64,000 bases of DNA from Ceratodon purpureus (GCA_014871385.1 CM026431.1:11065594-11129593); one strand, 5' to 3'. Shown: positions 33,817 through 45,525, counted from the first letter of the stretch. Numbers and translations: made by a program. The notes: generated by a model from the sequence alone, not told the origin.

Positions 33817-35925
33817 ATGAAGGAAAGCGATGTCCAGATGATGCTGGCTGCCGACGTCCATCTCGGCACCAAGAACTGCGACTTCCAGATGGAGCGCTAC
33901 GTCTGGAAGCGTCGTAATGACGGTACTTTAGGCTTTCTCCCTCTCTCTATCAACTTCCTGGGCTGTGTTGGGGTCTCCCTGTGCTCTGCCCTGGTTGCGT
34001 TGCATGAAGTTGATATTCTAGGGGCTGCATTTAGGGTTGGTTGCGGTATTGGGCGGATTTAGGAGCACTACTACCTCCGGGAGAATATTAGGGTTTCCAT
34101 GGATAGTTGGTGAAGTTCCTCGTGGTTGTGCTCTGTCGTTTTGGGGATAGATTGGAGTGTACCTTTTGGAGTAGGAACTTAGGGTAGCTTGCGCTGTTTG
34201 GTGTTGGTGGAAGGTTTTAGTGGTACTCTGAATATTAGGGTTTCCATGGGAACTGGTGAATCTTTTCTTGGTTGTTGTTTAGATCTGTTTGTTTTGAGTT
34301 TCGTAAGGTTTAGTTTCAAGAGACAGGGTTTATGGTAGTATGTGTTATCTAGGTCTTGGTAGATGCACCCTGATGGCTCTTGGTTTATCTTTTGTTTCGA
34401 TCTCGGGTTTTGACCAATTGCGTTGGTGAGTGGGGTAGTTCGCTCTTGTTGGCTCTGCCTGTTTGTGTTGATTAAAGTCTAGCTTGAAGAGGAGGTATTT
34501 AGGGTGGCATGCGGTATTTGGGTTTTGGATGGAGAACGACCGCAATTAGAGTTTTGATTCGTGTTGCTCTTGGAGCCTGAGCTTAACTCTACTTGCTTAC
34601 TATTCGTGTAATGTAATGTCGAATGATTTTTCACTAGTTTCTATCCTCTGGGTTTTTTAGGATGGTAATCTGGTTTCTCTGATCGACAGGCATTTTCATT
34701 ATCAACGTGGGGAAGACCTACGAGAAGTTGGAGTTGGCTGCGAGGGTGATTGCCGCCATTGAGAATCCTCAGGATATTATTGTGCAGTCCGCGAGGCCAT
34801 ACGGTCAGCGTGCAGTGTTGAAGTTCGCGCAGTACACCGGGTGCCAGGCTATTGCTGGAAGGCACACTCCCGGTACCTTCACGAATCAGCTGCAGAACAC
34901 CTTCTGCGAGCCGAGGCTTTTGATCTTGACGGACCCCCGAACTGATCACCAGGTGAGGGTTTTGGAGGTTACGATGTTTGATTCGGAACGGGTCTGGAGT
35001 ATTTTAGGGTTAAGGGATGAAGTGGCGTAGTTCCGATGACTGGCTTTTGTGTGTGAAGTGGGTGGAAGATAGAGGCTCCTGATGCTGCTACGTGAGAATG
35101 ATACGGCACTGGGTTTAGGGTTTAAGAATCCTACCGATGTGGGATTCCGTGAAACATTTATTTGGGTTTTTGCTGACTTTGAATGCCTGGTTCACAGCCT
35201 ATCATGGAGGCAGCGCTGGGAAACATCCCCGTGATCGCGTTCTGTGACACCGACTCGCCAATGCGGTACGTGGATATTGCTATCCCCGCCAACAATAAGG
35301 GCAAGCACAGCATTGGTGCCCTCTTCTGGTTGCTGGCCCGCATGGTTTTGCAGATGCGCGGCACAATCTCCGCTGCCCAGCCATGGGACGTGATGGTAAG
35401 GATTCTTATCAGGCGATGCTTTAGCATGCAGTGCAGTATGTTGTGCTTTCGTTTTGTCTAATGTGATATTGCGGAGGTAACACAGTCGCATTGAAACTCT
35501 TTCAAATCTATCATAGTAAACTGAGCGCCCTAGCTTGGTGGGGGTTGTGGTATTGGCTAAATTGTTGGTGCGGTGGCTGTGTTATGCAGGTGGACTTGTT
35601 CTTCTACAGAGAACCTGAAGAAAGCAAGGACCGTGATGAAGAGGAAGGAGCCGCCCCTGAATTTGCTGCTGTGGAATACGCTGCTCCCGCGCTTCTGACT
35701 GGTGATGCAGAGTGGGGTCCCGAGGCTGCTCAGGCTGGTCAATGGGAGGGTGCCACCGAGGGTGCTGCGCCTGCAGGTGCTCCAGCTACGGAGTGGGCTG
35801 CACCCGCTGCAGCCCCCACTGCCGGGTGGGATGTTGGAACTCCTGCTCCCGCAGGTTGGGACACTGCTGCGGCTGCTGCTCCTGCTCCCGCCGCACCCGC
35901 TGGCTGGGAACCCGCTGCTCAGTAA
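33817..35925 (+). CDS. RPSA: 40S ribosomal protein SA (uS2)
   Basis: Four exons: 33817-33922, 34690-34952, 35198-35395 and 35590-35925, with GT-AG borders and consistent phases; 300 residues, the usual length. The start at 33817 sits in a strong context (GCCACCATGA). Seen: [20 protein letters not shown] near the N-terminus, [17 protein letters not shown], the uS2 signature region [17 protein letters not shown], and [19 protein letters not shown]. The C-terminal tail is acidic and then Ala/Pro/Trp-rich with repeated GW and EWAAP motifs, as in plant and animal SA proteins. It is a structural protein of the small subunit needed for 18S rRNA processing and subunit assembly. The locus is studded with telo-box-like TTAGGGTTT motifs, a known feature of plant ribosomal protein genes. 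Confidence 0.97.
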
Positions 35926-36513
35926 AGAGAGGTTTGTCAGGGGGAGATGGCTTGATTGGTATGGCTATTGTGTTTATTCAGGCACTCTGAATTCAAAATT
36001 TGGTAATCAAGAAATTCTGTCTTCACATCTGTTGAGAAGCGTGGTTATGCTTTCATTTTGCACTCCCTTCTGTGTGGTCGATGAGTTTGTGGGGTATCGT
36101 GCTTTGGATTCGTGTTACTACTCGCATTGTGTGGTACATAAGATAGGCCATCAATAGTTGTGCTTGAAAAGGCAAGCATCACATAATTATATGACCACTC
36201 TTAGTAGATGTTAGGTGACTCTTGCAGACGTACGAAGGGCTTCATTCTCTTATTTCATGGTATGAAAAAGCAATGTACTTTATGCTGCACATGAGATGCG
36301 CACCCAGCACTGGATACTCATCTTGAAAGTCAAATCATTTCTCAGTATGCCTCAGGATTATGTGTAAAATAAATATGAAATTTGATGTGTTATTTATAAA
36401 CAGTGCATACAAAGCTGTAGTAAGATACCGCATATCATTTTACATAGTTGAGATAAGCTCCCAACATCTCTGTAATATCAGTCCAAAGGGCGAATTTTGA
36501 TTTCGAAAACTTA
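35926..36513 (+). other. 3' UTR and downstream flank of RPSA
   Basis: Non-coding. The first few hundred bases should be the 3' UTR. No second gene was found; the frame extending to 36157 is a shadow of the last exon. Confidence 0.4.
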
Positions 36514-36944
36514 CAGTCCACCCCCTATAAATGTCATACCTATACATGTTAACCCTCTCTAAATGTTAACTTTTTTCTACTCCCCACATATTGCACACTA
36601 TTAATGTTAAACGTGTTAACTGTTAACAAAATGGTACTCCCTTCATTGTAAATTTGACTATATAAATGTTAACAATTGAAATACAACCATAATATGGATG
36701 ATAAAAACTACACATATAATTACATTCTTTTCTCTCACAATTGGATTTTATACAGTTGGATTGGATTTGTAATTTTATGAATGGTATTCTCTCACAAGGA
36801 CTCTTTACAATTGCTTTATATTTATAAATGTTAAGTTTTGAATGTTGTTCAAAAAAACAATTTTATAATTGTTAACTGTCAACACCTCTATAAATGTTAA
36901 CTTTGATCCACTCTCGAGGGTTAACATTTATAGAGGGTACACTG
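36514..36944. mobile_element. Tc1/mariner (pogo-like) non-autonomous element
   Basis: The left end is TA/CAGTCCACCCCCTATAAATG and the right end CATTTATAGAGGGTACACTG/TA. They are imperfect inverted repeats starting CAGT and flanked by TA, the target duplication of Tc1/mariner elements; the CAGT...CTATAAATG tip is pogo-like. At 431 bp it encodes nothing. Its interior contains about ten AATGTTAAC-type motifs in both orientations that act as sub-repeats of the terminal sequence. Confidence 0.75.
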
Positions 36945-37940
36945 TATATCACTCCATGCAATTTTTCTTCTTTTGCAAGAGAATAAAAATGACCTTCAAT
37001 AGAGAGATGGCTATATATAGAACACACAAGGAAGAACAACTATAATACATAAATTTATACAGAATGTAATGTACAGTATTTTAGTGTTTATAGAAAAGAT
37101 CACTTGTGGAGAATTTAAAATTTTGAAATATTCCAAATGAGTATATAAAAAATAGACGTCTCCATTTGTGAATAAATTATTACCCTTGTTAATGATTTTA
37201 TTTATGAATATTAGAGTTACCTGTAAAGTCCTTCAAATCTTGAGTTTTCGACCTGTAATTTGGAAAGGATGAGATCGTCATGATCTCAGTATAGACTCAT
37301 AATAGAACACTGAATAGATTGAAATTTTTATTCATAAAAAATTGGAGGGTAGTGGGGTGGGACCGTGAGGAGTGGTGACAGATTGATGACGACCAGCTTT
37401 GGTAATGATTATTTTTGGGAGATTTGCTAGGTTGGTTTTCATTACATGAAAAAAGGAGGAGAAAAGAGCGGTTCCCTTTATGGATAACTCTATTGTGTTA
37501 AGCTTCACTTGTATGATTTATCTTGCATGATCTAAAGTTGTAGATTGTTGAAATTTTTTGTGCCAAAACTTATTATTTCAAAAAAAAAATTGAATTTTAT
37601 TTTTAATTTATACTTTTTGTATTTTTTAAAAAGCAGATGTTCCATGCTTGTGATTTGTTGATAGGTAGGCCAGTGCCAGGTTTACAGGTTAGGTTTTATC
37701 AGGTATTTAAAATTATAAATTGGTATTGCGCGGCGGTGTTTTATTTTACTTTTGCAATGGAATAAAGTCACCATTTGCTTCTTAAAAAGCAGATGTTTAT
37801 TCATTCTTAGTTGCAAAATGCACAAAAGAAAGATCTACCACAAAAGCTTCCAAAATTAATTTGGTCCAGACTATTTCCAAACTTAGGTATGCTAACCCTC
37901 TGAAATACCTCAACAAGCACTGAACTTTACATGATAGGGT
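36945..37940. other. Intergenic DNA
   Basis: AT-rich with no supported gene. At 37727-37790 the motif GCGGCGGTGTTTTATTTT...GCAATGGAATAAAGTCACCATT resembles a stretch near 20928-20975, so a further dispersed repeat is likely here. Confidence 0.4.
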
Positions 37941-38281
37941 TGTTTAGAGCACAAAATGAGACCACTTGAAAGACCACTAGATATCATCGTCAGGACCACC
38001 ATACATAGAGGATCCCACATGAGGGCCCCAAACTCACTTGAATTTTAATGAATTGGCAAGATGAGAGTAGATGCTAGAAATAAGTCACTAGAAACTCATC
38101 AAGGAGGGTGGGGGGCTCCTTGATGAGTTTCTAGTGACTTATTTCTAGCATCTACTCTCATCTTGCCAATTCATTAAAATTCAAGTGAGTTTGGGGCCCT
38201 CATGTGGGATCCTCTATGTATGGTGGTCCTGACGATGATATCTACTGGTCTTTCAAGTGGTCTCATTTTGTGCTCTAAACA
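37941..38281. repeat. 341-bp near-perfect palindrome (fold-back)
   Basis: Arms 37941-38106 and 38116-38281 are each 166 bp and are reverse complements with a single mismatch (at 37977). The loop is only nine bases (GGTGGGGGG). The outer ends read TGTTTAGAGC...GCTCTAAACA. There is no coding potential. Transcription through either strand would give a long, almost unbroken dsRNA hairpin. Confidence 0.95.
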
Positions 38282-38329
38282 CCCATAATAATTGATAGCT
38301 GCACTTTATTGTTTGGTTCACCATGCTGT

Positions 38330-38622
38330 AAGGTAGAGACACCTATAGTTGACTAGGTACCTATAGTCGATCAGGCCTGATTTCTAGATTCTGAAAGTAC
38401 AGATGTACTCAATTTGTAGAGCAGATTATCGACTTCTGGGTCGGAAGCACTTTTCACTTTGAAAAATTGTACAAATTTCAATATTGCTCAAAAATTAATT
38501 TTTAAATGACCATACCTTGAGAACCCTATTTCTCTGTGCAGGAAAAATAACCTCGTAATATTCCGCCCCAAAAATGTCTGAAAAATCGCTTAAATGGTCG
38601 ACTTTAGGTTCCTCTACCTTAA
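38330..38622. mobile_element. Short TIR element of unassigned superfamily
   Basis: TAAGGTAGAGACACCTATAG and following TTGACTA at the left find an imperfect inverted match at the right (TGGTCGACTTTAGGTTCCTC and following TACCTTA), about 25 bp. The unit is about 293 bp with no coding content. A 3-bp TAA/TTA at the tips may be the target duplication. It directly follows the 341-bp palindrome. Confidence 0.55.
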
Positions 38623-40590
38623 GGGTTATGCTGCCGCTTGTCAATCAACCAAATGGGCTCTGCATCTGAAAACAAGGACATAAATTGAGAAAAGAGAAAT
38701 ACTATTCTGCCCACTGATTCAGGTGACATGGAAATTTGAACCCAGGCTCAAGCAGAGCCTTTGAATGGCTTCATGGTAGAGCCCATGTAGTACTACTACA
38801 AATGATGCAAACCCATCAGAAACAGTAAATTGTTCTCTCTTAAAATTCTCACACCAGGCGCATGAACATTGCTAAGCCACAAGTGGGCTGCTGTGGAAAG
38901 TCTAACCATCCAGCTCCGCTCACCACTGTTTGTGCTGGAAAGCTCATCAACCTTGAGCCTCTGATTTTGATCATGTCACAACAGAAAGGGAAGAGACAGT
39001 TTCTCAGAGGCTGAGAGTGCACCCCCATTCTCTTTTCTCTACCAGCCCTAAATTTCAAAAGCCAGACTTCCGGGCAAATTTGACTGCTGTAGTTTTTAGT
39101 TGTTAGATGCAATGGCTCTCCTGAGGCCAGTGCTGTAATACCGCATATTTGTCATTTGCTGTAACCATGACGTGCTGTAATCATGGGGAAAGAGCAAGAG
39201 ACAATTTGCACTTTCTCACATGATGCCTCGTGCTTGTAATGAAACTTCAGGAATATTCTGAGTTTGAAGAGAATAAGAACATTTGAGCTTTAATTGTCCT
39301 TTTCGCAAGGAACAATGATTATATAGTTCACATGTTACTCCCAAACCTAGTATCTTGAGTTGGACATATGGACATATGGCTACAGTGAAATGTTGAATTA
39401 GTTTGGTTGAAGTTGTAGCTCCCACAGATGTTGCCAGAAACACATGTTATTGGGACAACTTGTTCTACTTTGAATTTGATCGAAAGAATGTATGTGAAGT
39501 GATCCAAATCAACATTTGGTGCAACATGACAATCTAGATTTTGCTGAATGTTAGGAAGAAGAACCTCAGTCTCTATTCTGGAGGACAGAGGCAGTTGATA
39601 ATCTTGCACTTGCACTACTACATTGTCAGGAACCCGTAAGGAATTGGTATGGTAACTGTGGCACCATGATCAAATTCTTTGTATAATGGTGGTCAGAAAC
39701 ATATCAAACTACATCACCACTATGGATGGTTTTCAATTTTTTCACTTAGGTTTTCAATTTTTTCACTTAGAATTTCGTATCAATTTTAATATTGAACAAA
39801 TTTACAAGACTATTTGCATTCAACAACAATGTTATGTTTTTAGAGTTGTGTCCAAGATGAATACGAACTTTTTGGTAAAGAAATTCCTTGTAGACTGTTG
39901 TCAAAGCTGGAAAACGCTCCCCAAACCATCACTCACGATCTACAACATTTGAAAGATGAGGCTACACATTGGACTTTTAAGCCTCATGTAATTCGTGCCA
40001 CATCCAAATTTCTTGTAAGGACTTACCAAGTTCAAAAGCCAATTTGTCAATCCAATGATGATGTTGTTTTGCAAATTCTACCTTTTGGCAATGTCATTGG
40101 TTATTAAATAAGGCTTTTTTTGGGCAACTTTATTCTGAAATCTAAGTCTATGGGTGCATGTACATATGGTATTTCTATGGGCATGTATATAGATGGCAAA
40201 TATGTTAAGAATTTGGTGGCGGTTACTTCTATGATCAAATATGCAAAAATTTAAGACCAAAACTAAAAGCGTTGTGATTGTACTTGGGAAGTTGATGCAG
40301 CCATGTAAACAACAATGAATCAATGTAGCATGGTCGAGCCTAGTCTGGTTAAGAATATTGGAATGACGCCATGTTTGACTGAGCCTTGTCAACACCGAAA
40401 AAGTACTTCATAAATCAAGCCGTGGCATTGATGATAAAACCACCAAATTTAAATACAAAAATAGAGTAGGAATTTGGCTTCCAATTTGCAGCTCGTGTGT
40501 TAGTGAATCAAATTTACAAGAATTCTGGACACCATTTGGACAAAGTCTATTTTGGCAAGCCAGCTAGAGGGTGAAAGTTCGTATTCATCT
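38623..40590. other. Intergenic DNA
   Basis: No supported gene. Minus-strand frames at 38849-39112 and 39328-39615 and plus-strand frames at 39686-40107 lack recognisable motifs and splice-linked partners. A 19-bp direct duplication (GGTTTTCAATTTTTTCACTTA) is present at about 39728-39769. Confidence 0.4.
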
Positions 40591-40591
40591 T

Positions 40592-40702
40592 GGACCCGAC
40601 AGTACATGGAGAAAACCCACTTCAAAATGGACCCGACAGTACATGGAGAAAACCCACTTCAAAATGGACCCGACAGTACATGGAGAAAACCCACTTCAAA
40701 AT
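40592..40702 (+). repeat. Three tandem copies of a 37-bp unit
   Basis: GGACCCGACAGTACATGGAG followed by AAAACCCACTTCAAAAT occurs three times head to tail with almost no differences. Because 37 is not a multiple of three, the repeat is open in shifted frames, which is why two overlapping short frames span it. It is non-coding. Confidence 0.9.
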
Positions 40703-40744
40703 GTACGCCTCAAACATATGCTAAAAACCGTAAGTGATCGGTTA

Positions 40745-41192
40745 GAGCATCCCCAATAGTCACACGTCAAGTAGCCCCTCCAACGGCGCTTGACGGGCTC
40801 TGTAATATAGCAAACGCTATAGCGGCCCGATACAGCCCCAATCGTTTCGCGGCTGGAGGTCCCGGGATCAAACCCCGGTGCCCTCCTGTCGCGTGTGGGT
40901 AGGCTGTCCCAGCCTTAGGCTTCGCGTCATGCACGTGGGCCTGGAGGTGGACCCTCGTTGTCAGGTTATCCAGCCTATGCGTGGGTAGATGCAAGCGTTG
41001 ACCAGTTTGGCGTTTGCTTGGCGTGATGAAAATGTCTCCCGTCATATTGAGAAAATTTGACGTGACCGGGGCTGTATGGCGGGGTCGCGCTAGGATAGCG
41101 TGGAGGATGGAGAGTCTATTGGGGCCTTTTTTTTTTTAGCGGCTCGGTATATTGCGTTAGCGTGGCTGTATGGTGCCCGATTGGGGATGCTC
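40745..41192. mobile_element. PIF/Harbinger-type (Tourist-like) non-autonomous element
   Basis: TTA/GAGCATCCCCAATAG at the left and CGATTGGGGATGCTC/TTA at the right: 15-bp terminal repeats with one mismatch and a 3-bp TTA duplication, the usual signs of Harbinger-type MITEs. Inside the ends sub-terminal repeats are also inverted (CGCTATAGCGGCCC... and ...GCGTTAGCGTGGC). The unit is 448 bp, GC-rich, with no transposase. The middle contains GGGTTTGATCCCGGGACC on the minus strand, which resembles a tRNA B-box. Confidence 0.8.
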
Positions 41193-41814
41193 TTACAGAT
41201 GTCTCTAACTCAACAGTCTGAGAGGTTTGAAAATCCAAAATCCAAACCTTCTTTATGCACTGCACTCAAAAAAGACATAATGCCTACTGCTACTATGTGA
41301 CACATGACAGTAATGGAGAACCACAAGAGGAATTTCAGTGGAAATCAGTCTAGAACAGGAAATTGCGGTCATAACATTTCATTTCACCAGAAATAGAAAA
41401 ATAATTTACAGCTTCTGAAAAATCTTCTCCAATTCACAAAATTTTAATCACTCAATAGTCTCTTTAAAATCAGGAAGGTCACAAGCGGCCTCAGTTCCTT
41501 GAAACGCACATACATTCTCTGAAAAGGAAAAGCAACAATGATCACACAGGACCAGCACCGGAAACGCTCCACCACCACCGGTAACTTGCAGACAGCCACC
41601 AATCGCGCATGTGACTGCGGTTGCTGACATCTACCTCGCAGCTTCACCTCGTGACGGAGCTGCCAAAAGAACCTCGTGGTCAAAACCTGCCAGACTCTTC
41701 ACAACCAGTGAAAATTCTCTGAATATTGCAAATGAAACAATGCAAATTGAAATGAAAAAACAAAAAACAAAAAACAAAAAAAACAACGACTCAAACGGAC
41801 CGTGGTCCGTGACT

Positions 41815-42195
41815 CTCATCAGTCATGAGTCATGAGTCATCACCCAGTTCACCTGTCTGCTTTTCTAGTGTACGTTCTACGTGCACCGCAACATGGCTCA
41901 CGTGTGAGGAAGACGGCAGGCGGCAACGTCGCGTGGCCCCTTCCTCGTTGCGCGTCCCGAGTATCTAGACCTCTCGAAGAAATCTTGTCTGATTCTAATG
42001 GTGGAAGTCTAGGAAGGGGTGACATTCTGTGAAGTTTGTTATCAGCCCCTTCATGTCACAGCCGCCACTTGGAAACGTCGTCAACTCTACACACTGGAGG
42101 TGCATTGCAAGCATCGCCGTTCAAGCTGCGCCTCCCATCAGTCACTTTAATTTGCTTCTCTAGCAAGTCTGGAATCCATCCTTATATATACTTCC
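41815..42195 (+). promoter_or_regulatory. Promoter elements of the EamA transporter gene
   Basis: Seen in order: overlapping TGAGTCAT repeats (41820-41841, TCAGTCATGAGTCATGAGTC plus AT), a GCN4/AP-1-like bZIP motif; CACGTG (about 41899-41904, G-box core); and TTATATATAC (42182-42191), a good TATA box. Transcription would start near 42215-42225, giving a leader of about 590 bases before the ATG at 42806. That start position is inferred. Confidence 0.5.
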
Positions 42196-42805
42196 CGTTC
42201 TACTTCTGACTTCAACTTAATACGGCAACCAGCGGGTCCATTGCGTATTTCAAGCTTGAGCTACGGACAACGTCTGCAGAAATCAAGAACTCTGGTATTC
42301 AACTGCAGGAAATCAGTTGGGTGGACTTGCAAGGGACCTGACTGCAGTTGGGTTCTTGTTCAGAAAGAAAGCTGAACGGAGAACTGATTGTTGATTTAGG
42401 TGAACAGAAAACAGTGGGGATCGATATGTTTGGCGTCACCTCGCTTCCCCGGGATATCGACGTTCGGATTCATTAATCTGCCAGTCGATTGTTGGTTGAC
42501 CTTAGAAGTGGGTACGTCGCAAGCTGAATGTACGTCTCGGTGACGTCGAGGAAACTTATGGACGGTATTGAGTGGATTTTGAGCTGCTACAGCTGCGTCA
42601 CTAGGATCCTGTAATAGTCTCCTGTTGCACTCCGTTAGAAGGTCTAGTTGTTTCCCAGTTGGAGCTTGGATCTGTTTCGATCAGGTTGTTCTTGTTGAGT
42701 TGGAAGCTAGCTGTCAGTCTTTTCGTACCGATAATTCAGTAGACCTCACCCGAACAGCTTCTGAGAGAGCTTGAAACCAAGGTTGTGTGAGGGGCTCACC
42801 AGAGA

Positions 42806-45525
42806 ATGCTTACAAGGAGACCGTCGTTACATTTTGGAGCCATTGATCAGAGTCCTCCGCTGTGCACCGAGTTCGTCGGATCCCACCGCATTCAACGCCA
42901 CAAAAGCAATCATGGCGATGGCAACGATAGGAGGATCGACAACGGAAGAAGTGCAATCCAAGCATCGCACATCCCCGGAGGTCGGAAGGGCCGCGCTTCG
43001 TTAGCCTATGTGAGGGGCTTGAGTATGAAGGGGCTCAAGGCGGGATCCCAACAGTCGACGAAGGACTCGGTGAGCAGATCGGTGATCGATGCAACTGTCG
43101 AAAGGATGCCCGTGATTCCATACTCGGATCTTGTGCTGAGGCGCAAACTGGACGGTGGGCACTCGTTGATCGAAGCAACCGAGAGTGGATCTGAAAATGA
43201 GTATTGCTGGGAAGACGCTTGGAAGCTGTACATGCAGAGCCAATCGGTCACTTTGAAAGAGCTCGCTGCGCGTGTGCAAGAATGCAACCCCCAGGTTGAA
43301 AGCGCCTCCAGTCGCCCGGAACCGGAAACTCTTCCCGTAAGCTTGCTCGCCTGCTTGTTTGCATTTTCATATCACTCTGTCGATGCAATACACTTCACTT
43401 TCTAGAATCTAGACAACTGCGCTAGAGTGAAAATTAGGGTGCTATTAGTTCACAACATGAACTTTTATCTGAGTCTTATATCTGAACCTTTACAAAGATT
43501 TCGTTGAGAAGCTAATCTTGTTATGATCATTTCAGCAGAAATACTCAGACTCTTCAGACCAACAGGAGAGAGCTGAATCAACAGTCATTGACGAAGCTCA
43601 ATGTGGGGATGCACAAGAGAAGCAACCCAGCTTCTTATCAAAACTACGAGCAGAGATACTGGGGCGCAGGAGGACAAGCGGCTTGATATTGCTTAACGTA
43701 CTTGCGGCTCTTTACGGATCGAGTACTGTCGCCGGGAAATTTGCGACGGACGTAGCTCCTGGGCTGCCAGCCAGCCTCAGCTCCTTGGTCAGATTTTCCT
43801 CCGCACTCGTGGTCTTCCTTCCGGCATTGCGCAATGTCTTGGGTCGGGATGATAACTCAGCGCTTCTTAAAGCCGGAGCTGAGCTTGGAGGGTTGTTGTT
43901 CGCTGCTGCGATTCTTGAAACTTGCGGCAATGGCGGGGCTTCCAGTGATGCGCCGCTACTCTTTGCTTTTACAGTAAGTGCTCTGTACCCAATCAGACAT
44001 AGCCACTTAAGCTTGGTGTGTCCAATATCAAAATCGCAACGAAATAAAGTAGACGGTCTAACTCTTTTTAATTCTCTGTACTGGCAGGTGATCTTTGTTC
44101 CGATCATGGAGCTTTGCGCAGGCCGACAGTCTGTTCGAAACATCACACGAATTGCCTCGCTTGTGGCACTTTCAGGTACAACTATCGCCCTAAATCTCCG
44201 AGTGTCTAGTAAACTCTATGCCCTGTCTAAACATCCTGCAATGGATATAATAGGGGTTACATGAGACTCATGTGTGGTCGAATACGAATTTTGCAGGAAT
44301 GGGAGTCTTGGAGGAGGAAGGGCTGGGATGGAAGGGCATATCTCTACCTCAAGTGGGAGATGTGTGGGGCTTAGCCGCATCTGCCATTTATGCGCTCCAC
44401 ATCTTCCGATCTGAAGCGCACAGCAAGAGCTTCAAGCCCTTCGAGCTGACAGCAATCCAATGCGGCACCGTCGCCTCACTGAGCTTGGTGTGGGAGATCT
44501 CTCGAGTTCTTCATGGCAACACAACCGCCATAGAGTATGTGAGCCAGTTGCAGTCTCTTCCCTGGGGCCCTCTCGTCTACACCGGTCTTGTATGTTCAGG
44601 ACTGTGCAGCTGGCTTGAAATTCACGGCCTCCGCTCGGTCCACGCTTCCACAGCAACGATGGTGAACACCACCATTCCCATCTGGGGAGCGTTTCTGTCG
44701 TTCTTCCTGCGCGGCGAGACCCTCGACGACTCGGCTATTGTCGGCGGAACGGTGATCCTTGTGGCAAGCCTATTCGCACAGTTGGTCAGCAAGCAGGACG
44801 ACACGATTTCACCTCGACCTGCCTCTGAGGAGCCCAAAGATTCTCAACCTCCAGAACTTCCATCAAACTCTTCCACGCCGAATCCAAACCCAACAGCAGA
44901 TCACGTGCAGGGTGCAATCATCACCTCGCAGCTGAAGTTCCCCTACTACGCCGCCCAAGCGAAACGCCTCCTGGTGGAAGCCAAGTTCAAGCTCCTATCC
45001 GTGAAGAGCTTAGTCATGTCCGCGACATCGACTTTGCTCACGAGCACTCCACCCATACCATCAGGCTCCCTCCACTCGGCAGCAGCGCCATCCGCAATCG
45101 CCACCTCCGTGACGCTGCAGCAAGCAGCTAACGTGGTCAACAACAGCGGCGTCACCTCGTCGTCCCCCTCGGGCGCCCACGCCGCAGTGATCTTCCAGTG
45201 GCTGGACGTCGCAGCGGGCGTGCTGGAGTCCGCCATCACTGCCCTGGGTTCCGACATGGTACAAGCTGTGGAGGAGGCCGAGGACATCGCCAAACTTCTC
45301 GAGCAAGGCACCCAGACCGCAATGGATCACATGGCCATGGCTGCAACTTCATTAGACTCCCTGCTCGTCTCTCTTGACATGGCTAACTGGGCATCTCTGG
45401 AGTTTCTCAAATCCGTCGACACAACAACCACTAGCGCAGTTATGGATAGTGCTCTGCCCTTGATCTCCCATAACGCCGACGCAGTTCTGCAAATTTTGCT
45501 CAATTGCATTTCAACCCCAAACTAG
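42806..45525 (+). CDS. EamA/DMT-family transporter, probably plastid targeted
   Basis: Four exons, 42806-43336, 43536-43973, 44088-44175 and 44297-45525, join in phase to 761 residues. Seen: a basic, Ser/Arg-rich N-terminal region without acidic residues early on, fitting a transit peptide; a hydrophilic stretch; then hydrophobic helices from about residue 235 (SGLILLNVLAALYGSSTVAG), and after exon 4 begins a second set (WGLAASAIYALHIFRSEA, GPLVYTGLVCSGLCSWLEI, STATMVNTTIPIWGAFLSFF, IVGGTVILVASLFAQLV). The last block (alternation of small residues, then P-I-W-G-A, then GE-x-L and a GG-x-x-I helix) is the classic EamA C-terminal half. A C-terminal hydrophilic domain of about 210 residues, Ala/Ser/Thr-rich, follows and is unusual for the family. 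The substrate cannot be read from sequence. Confidence 0.8.

Noticed and set aside
33529-33861. Minus frames of about 100 codons with Phe/Leu/Ser runs
   Set aside because: Produced by the purine-rich tract; no real coding pattern.
40571-40759. Two overlapping frames with repeated STWRKPT-type peptides
   Set aside because: They are different-frame readings of the same 37-bp tandem repeat, whose unit length is not a multiple of three.
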